46,083 bases of DNA from Prochlorococcaceae cyanobacterium ETNP18_MAG_14 (GTDB lineage: Bacteria; Cyanobacteriota; Cyanobacteriia; PCC-6307; Cyanobiaceae), in the NCBI GenBank assembly GCA_030741055.1, contig JASLWC010000004.1:1-46083 (forward strand), written 5' to 3'. Positions 41,549-46,083 of this stretch are shown piece by piece; the stretch's first letter is position 1; every line of letters begins with the position of its first letter. The notes below the pieces were generated by a model. That model made no database searches. It saw nothing but the letters and a program-made list of their open reading frames with translations, and was not told the origin of the DNA. A program made the translations under genes and the position numbers.

Positions 41549-42667
41549 TCAGTAGATCCCGCTGAGGTCTCTCAACAAGGGGATCACATAACTAATGGGT
41601 CGTCTTTCCTCAACAAGCACGCGCAGCGTTGTTGGGGTGCCGCCTGTTAATTGAAGTTCAGGTCCTTTGCTGTCGCCCCAGTCATAGCCACTAGGTGTTG
41701 TTGGGTCTTTGCGTAAGGAGGTAATCACTTCGATCAACGGACCTTCTTCTTTGGGATTGATAGCCTTGAAAAGCGACTCCTTATTGCCGAGTCGGTTGAT
41801 TACTGCTGCTTTGCTGACTGGTATACGACGCACGCTGAGGATTTCAGCTTCGATGCCACCATGACGTTGTGGTTTGGTTGTTGTTGGGGTCACGCGTACT
41901 CGCTGACCAATGCGAAGACGTTTACCATCTTTGGCGGGGAAGAAGCCCAAGCTTTCGAGTGAATAATTCTCGTTGCTTCGCTCCAGTTCAAATAGTGTTG
42001 CGGCTGGTTGCACTACTTGCCCTAATTGAACGTAGCGGTCAGTAATACAGCCTGCTCTAGGGGCTTTCACTGTCGCCGTTCTTGCCACTTCTTTTTGTAT
42101 GGCGTCAATTTCGCCGCGTTTTTGATCAATCACTCGTTGGCGATCGCCATCACTACTCTCTAAATCATATAAAAGTCTATTGTTGGATTCTTTCTTTGTG
42201 TCCCATTCTTGCTGGGTTAATGCAAATCTAATAGCCTCCCATCGTTTGATTATCTTTTCATCTTCTTTCTTCCGTCGACCAGCCATAATGTCTAAGCGCG
42301 CATCATTGGCAATTAAAAGCTTAAGCTGTTCTTTGGCTTTCTCTTCTTCTAATTCTAGCTTCACTGGTTCAATTAGTGCCAGGGATGTTTCTTGCTTTAC
42401 ACAGTCTCCTACCTTGACCTTTAAATCTTTGATACGGCCACTAGTTTCACTTTGAATTAACTGCAGGCTTTCTGCTCGCAGTAACACTCCAAGTCCTTCG
42501 ATTCTTACGGGTAAACGGCCAAAGATCGACCACAGCAGAATGCTGAGGCTGAATCCCGTCAGTGATATCAGTAAAAGCCAGTAACTAGGCCTTAGCAGTT
42601 GTAGAGGTTGGTCTAGTTGTTCAGGACTTGCCAATGCATCCAGGGCATTCTTTCGGAATAGGCTCAT
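41549..42667 (-). CDS. HlyD-family membrane fusion protein, NHLM bacteriocin-system type
   Basis: Single TM near N-terminus, biotinyl-lipoyl-like segments (LLRAESLQLIQSETSGRIKDLKVKVGDCV, TVKAPRAGCITDRYVQLGQVVQPAATLFEL); TAATG overlap with upstream gene. Confidence 0.9.
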   Translation of the reverse strand: MSLFRKNALDALASPEQLDQPLQLLRPSYWLLLISLTGFSLSILLWSIFGRLPVRIEGLGVLLRAESLQLIQSETSGRIKDLKVKVGDCVKQETSLALIEPVKLELEEEKAKEQLKLLIANDARLDIMAGRRKKEDEKIIKRWEAIRFALTQQEWDTKKESNNRLLYDLESSDGDRQRVIDQKRGEIDAIQKEVARTATVKAPRAGCITDRYVQLGQVVQPAATLFELERSNENYSLESLGFFPAKDGKRLRIGQRVRVTPTTTKPQRHGGIEAEILSVRRIPVSKAAVINRLGNKESLFKAINPKEEGPLIEVITSLRKDPTTPSGYDWGDSKGPELQLTGGTPTTLRVLVEERRPISYVIPLLRDLSGIY

Positions 42668-45498
42668 TAAATCTGCCTCTCCATTAAGCGGGCAAATAAA
42701 CCAGGTTGATTAATCAAACTTTCAAATGTGTCTTGTTGTTGAATTTGGCCCTTTTCCAGCACAATGATGCGATCGGCGTGGCGAATTGTGCTCAGTCGAT
42801 GTGCAATCACCACGCGTGTGATGTCTAGTGCTTCAAGACTGCGACTCACAATCGCTTGTGTGTGGTTATCCAGGGCGCTTGTAGCTTCGTCAAAAATCAG
42901 GATTCGTGGCCGTCGCACTAAAGCTCTGGCGATAGCAATTCGTTGGCGTTGTCCGCCTGAAAGGGTCCCTCCCCCTTCAGAAATAATGGTTTGTAGTCCC
43001 ATTGGCATTTCTCGGATGTCGTCTGCTAGCCCTGCCATTTCCGCTGCGGTCCATGCTTGCTCTTGAGTTATTAAGCATCCTCCTGCTATGGCTTCCATTA
43101 GGTTGCCGCTGAACAGGCTGGTGCTCTGTAGCACTGTGCCAATTTGACGTCTCAAGCTTTCGATACGTAGGCCATTGAGTGGTTGACCGTCGTAGCTGAT
43201 CTCTCCGTTTTCAGGCTTGCTAAATCCCAGCAGCATTCGCACGATTGTCGATTTACCTGATCCTGAGGGGCCTACTAGAGCTAGAAACTCTCCTGGATTT
43301 GCCCGAAAGCTCACTTCATCTAGAACAAGAGGGAGGTCGGGGGCATAGCGATAACTAACGCGGTCGAATTTGATCTCTCCATACAGATCTGTTGGTTCTA
43401 TGGCTTCATCCATCACTTCTGGTGAGGCTGTTAGCAAAGGCTTTGCTCGTTCATAGAGCACAGGCATATCGAATGCTTCCACTGCAAGTCCTGCGAAGCT
43501 GACCATGCTTCCGATAAATGTGGCAAAGGCAGAAAAAAACCCAAGTAATTGGCCAACATTTGGTGCATTCAATGTCGGGCTGTCCGCGGCCTCAGCGATC
43601 AGCTTTGTGATCACGATAAAGAGCAGCAATTGGCCAAGATTGGGCATTACATTCTGCAAGATTTCTGCGGTTGCCTCTTTGATATCCACGGCATTTTCTA
43701 GAGCTATGACGCGTTGGAACTGTTCTCCCCACCATCGAGATGCAGCAGCCTCTGCTCCTGCTAGACGCAATTTCGGTACGGAGCTGATCAGCTCAAGATT
43801 GCGACTTTGGGCTTGGCCTTGCCCCTCCTCTTGTTGGCGTATTAGTGGGCGAGTTTGCATCCCGATCAATGCTGTTGGCAGAAGCACCATCAGCGAGATC
43901 ACGAATGCCAGCAATGTCAGTTTGACGCTTATCTTCAGCATGAACAGCACATAAATGCTGGTGAGCACTACCTTGATTAAGCCCCCTTCCAAGAGTTCTT
44001 GGATTTGATCGCGCAGTTGGGCGATGGAACCAAATCGGAGTGTGATGTCGCCGAGGTTGTATTGACGGAAGAAATCTGTTGGCAGGGTCAGTAAGCGTTT
44101 AATACTGGCCAGCTGGGACTTGGCCCCACCTTTTTGTTGTGTGATCTGTATAGATCGGCTTTGGATCCATTCCAATGCCACTCGTGTCATGCCAGCTGCG
44201 ATCAGAATCAGACCTATTTGTAGTAATAAGCCAAGGTCTCTGTCAGGCAAAGCTGAGTTGGTGATTACGATGTTGAACGTGGGGGTAAGCAAGCCCAGAA
44301 GCGTCGCTAAAAACATCACGCCCACACCTATACGGAAGCCTTCGGTGAGTATTCCTAGGCATGCCCCAGAAGCTAATCCGGTGATACCCATCCCGAAGAT
44401 CCAACGAGCAGCACCAACCTCTCGGCCAATGGCAAGTAGGAAACCTATTGCGATTCCTAGGAGCAGACCACTCATCACAAACTTGGTGAAATTTGTTGGT
44501 TCTCCATAGGCAAAACGCAAAAGCCCTAAGGCTGTTAGATCCTTGGTTTGGAATGTGGGGCTGATGGCTATAACCCTTGGATTCAGTTCTTCCAGCAATT
44601 GGCTGGCTTTAGAGAGTGGTATTGGCTTGGCCATCTGTTCTGGTGCCCAGATCTGATAGCCGTTTGCAGTGGAACGAAGCACAACTGGGCTTATAGGCGT
44701 CTGATCGAGAAAGCCGATGAGGTCGCCACAGTCTTTCTCCAGCAGGCTTTCGTTGAGCAGCACATCCCGTCCGATCAAGTTTGCTGATTCCAGAATCAGC
44801 CTGAGCCGTGCTCGGGGATCAGGAGTATTTCGAACCGGTGCCTTCAGTGGCGCGGAGCCTGGCTGGGTAAGGGTTGCGACGCAAGCTAGAAGTGGGTCTT
44901 CACGAACAGCTGCTTCTAGGGGTAGCGCTTGATTGCTTTGGCTGGCTTTGCCTGCTGTTTCAAAACCAAGAAATAGTTGTGCTTCGCTTTGCGGACTTAG
45001 TGGCTCATGACTGTGTTGTCGTAAGTGGTGCTGTTCCCAGGATTTTTGATGGTGGGCCTCGAGCAGGATGATTAGAGCAGCTTTGCTGGGGGGTTCTTGC
45101 TTAGGGCGATCGGTAAGTTTTTCTAATAGCAAAGCTTGCAGGATTTCCAGGCCTTGTTGTTGCTCTTGATCTGATTTGCTCAGTAACGTGAGCTCACTTT
45201 TGGTGATGGCTTTGAGTCGAAGACGGCTGGAGTCGTTTAGGTCATTGACGTCTAATCCAGGTAGGATTGTGCCTGCTGTCAGGCTTAGAAGGCCAACTCT
45301 TGAATTAAGCGATCCATCTCCAGAGAGTTGTTCGAGGATCAGTCTTACTTCCCCTTCAGCAATCTTGAAAGGATCGCAGGGCCAGGGTCGTTCTTCTCCA
45401 GGTAGAAGTCTCAAGGCATCAACCCTCCTTATCCTGAAACTGTCTGCACAGCCAGTCAAAGCGCAACCCGGCTGAACTGATGGCTGAGAGTTGCTCAA
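42667..45498 (-). CDS. NHLM bacteriocin-system ABC transporter, permease/ATPase (no C39 domain); true start may lie downstream of 45498
   Basis: 943 aa; TM domain, [44 protein letters not shown]. Confidence 0.9.
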   Translation of the reverse strand: MSNSQPSVQPGCALTGCADSFRIRRVDALRLLPGEERPWPCDPFKIAEGEVRLILEQLSGDGSLNSRVGLLSLTAGTILPGLDVNDLNDSSRLRLKAITKSELTLLSKSDQEQQQGLEILQALLLEKLTDRPKQEPPSKAALIILLEAHHQKSWEQHHLRQHSHEPLSPQSEAQLFLGFETAGKASQSNQALPLEAAVREDPLLACVATLTQPGSAPLKAPVRNTPDPRARLRLILESANLIGRDVLLNESLLEKDCGDLIGFLDQTPISPVVLRSTANGYQIWAPEQMAKPIPLSKASQLLEELNPRVIAISPTFQTKDLTALGLLRFAYGEPTNFTKFVMSGLLLGIAIGFLLAIGREVGAARWIFGMGITGLASGACLGILTEGFRIGVGVMFLATLLGLLTPTFNIVITNSALPDRDLGLLLQIGLILIAAGMTRVALEWIQSRSIQITQQKGGAKSQLASIKRLLTLPTDFFRQYNLGDITLRFGSIAQLRDQIQELLEGGLIKVVLTSIYVLFMLKISVKLTLLAFVISLMVLLPTALIGMQTRPLIRQQEEGQGQAQSRNLELISSVPKLRLAGAEAAASRWWGEQFQRVIALENAVDIKEATAEILQNVMPNLGQLLLFIVITKLIAEAADSPTLNAPNVGQLLGFFSAFATFIGSMVSFAGLAVEAFDMPVLYERAKPLLTASPEVMDEAIEPTDLYGEIKFDRVSYRYAPDLPLVLDEVSFRANPGEFLALVGPSGSGKSTIVRMLLGFSKPENGEISYDGQPLNGLRIESLRRQIGTVLQSTSLFSGNLMEAIAGGCLITQEQAWTAAEMAGLADDIREMPMGLQTIISEGGGTLSGGQRQRIAIARALVRRPRILIFDEATSALDNHTQAIVSRSLEALDITRVVIAHRLSTIRHADRIIVLEKGQIQQQDTFESLINQPGLFARLMERQI

Positions 45499-46083
45499 GC
45501 CCCAGCTGTTCGTCGTCGATCATCTTCTCGGCCATCAAGCTTGATTTTGCTAGTCCTCGGCTGAGAAGTTGATCGCGACTGCGTTGGGAGAGCATGCTTG
45601 CTATGCCCTTGTAGAAACGTTTGGCCAGATTTGGATCTGCATTAAGGGTGATTATTAGTTCTTGCTTCTCCAGCACTAGTAGCTCTAGACCGGAGAGCGT
45701 GTCCACATTGGCAGTGGCACCCCCGGCGTTGGGGTTGAGCATTGTCAACTCGCCGAGTAGTTCACCCCGGCGAGAGCTGCCCACTGATCGCCAGCTTCCT
45801 TCTTCGGTGATACTGATCCGGGCTTCCCCTGCGAGTAGTAGATATAGGTTGGGGACATCATCACCTTCTTGAAGAAGAACATCTCCGGCTGCGAGACGTT
45901 GCAATCTGCCAATTTTAGCGAGCCAGCCAACATCCTGTTCTTCTAGTTCTGCGAACAGCACTAGAACCTTGCGAAGGGGTTCTTGGTCATTGCTCGCAAC
46001 ACGGTGAATCCATGCGTTCTGGCCCTGTACTTGGAGGGCTAGTTTTTCAGCGATGACGCGATATAGGAGATGGCCAATGAAAG
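45419..46083 (-). CDS. Cyclic nucleotide-binding-domain protein of the export cluster, 5' end beyond window
   Basis: Frame stays open from the ORF-track start (45961) to the window end: FIGHLLYRVIAEKLALQVQGQNAWIHRVASNDQEPLRKVLVLFAELEEQDVGW...; cNMP fold GDVLLQEGDDVPNLYLLLAGEARISI. Confidence 0.8.
   Translation of the reverse strand, partial: FIGHLLYRVIAEKLALQVQGQNAWIHRVASNDQEPLRKVLVLFAELEEQDVGWLAKIGRLQRLAAGDVLLQEGDDVPNLYLLLAGEARISITEEGSWRSVGSSRRGELLGELTMLNPNAGGATANVDTLSGLELLVLEKQELIITLNADPNLAKRFYKGIASMLSQRSRDQLLSRGLAKSSLMAEKMIDDEQLGLEQLSAISSAGLRFDWLCRQFQDKEG

Overview
The window is 46 kb of densely coding chromosome from a picocyanobacterium. Protein similarity recalled from memory suggests a marine Prochlorococcus/Synechococcus, perhaps a low-light Prochlorococcus; this is inference, not a database result. 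Most of it is housekeeping: ligA, mnmG, dnaB, rplI, gcvH/gcvP, alaS, speA, ndk. Accessory or regulatory content includes two DesC-like desaturases, a tandem flavodiiron pair, a TRAP transporter, a SWIM/SNF2 pair and two divergent cyclic-nucleotide-domain proteins. The least ordinary regions are: (1) a short double-glycine-leader peptide ORF at the left edge; (2) an NHLM/microcin-type export cluster at the right edge (cNMP-domain protein, ABC ATPase, HlyD protein, C39 peptidase-ABC transporter), in which the C39 transporter is otherwise open for 740 codons but carries two in-frame TGA codons; (3) an Hsp20 gene cut by one in-frame TAA; (4) a perfect 16-bp palindrome in the promoter between a desaturase and a divergent gene with an HTH-like segment. 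I found no rRNA, tRNA, CRISPR array, transposase or lanthipeptide synthetase in the window.
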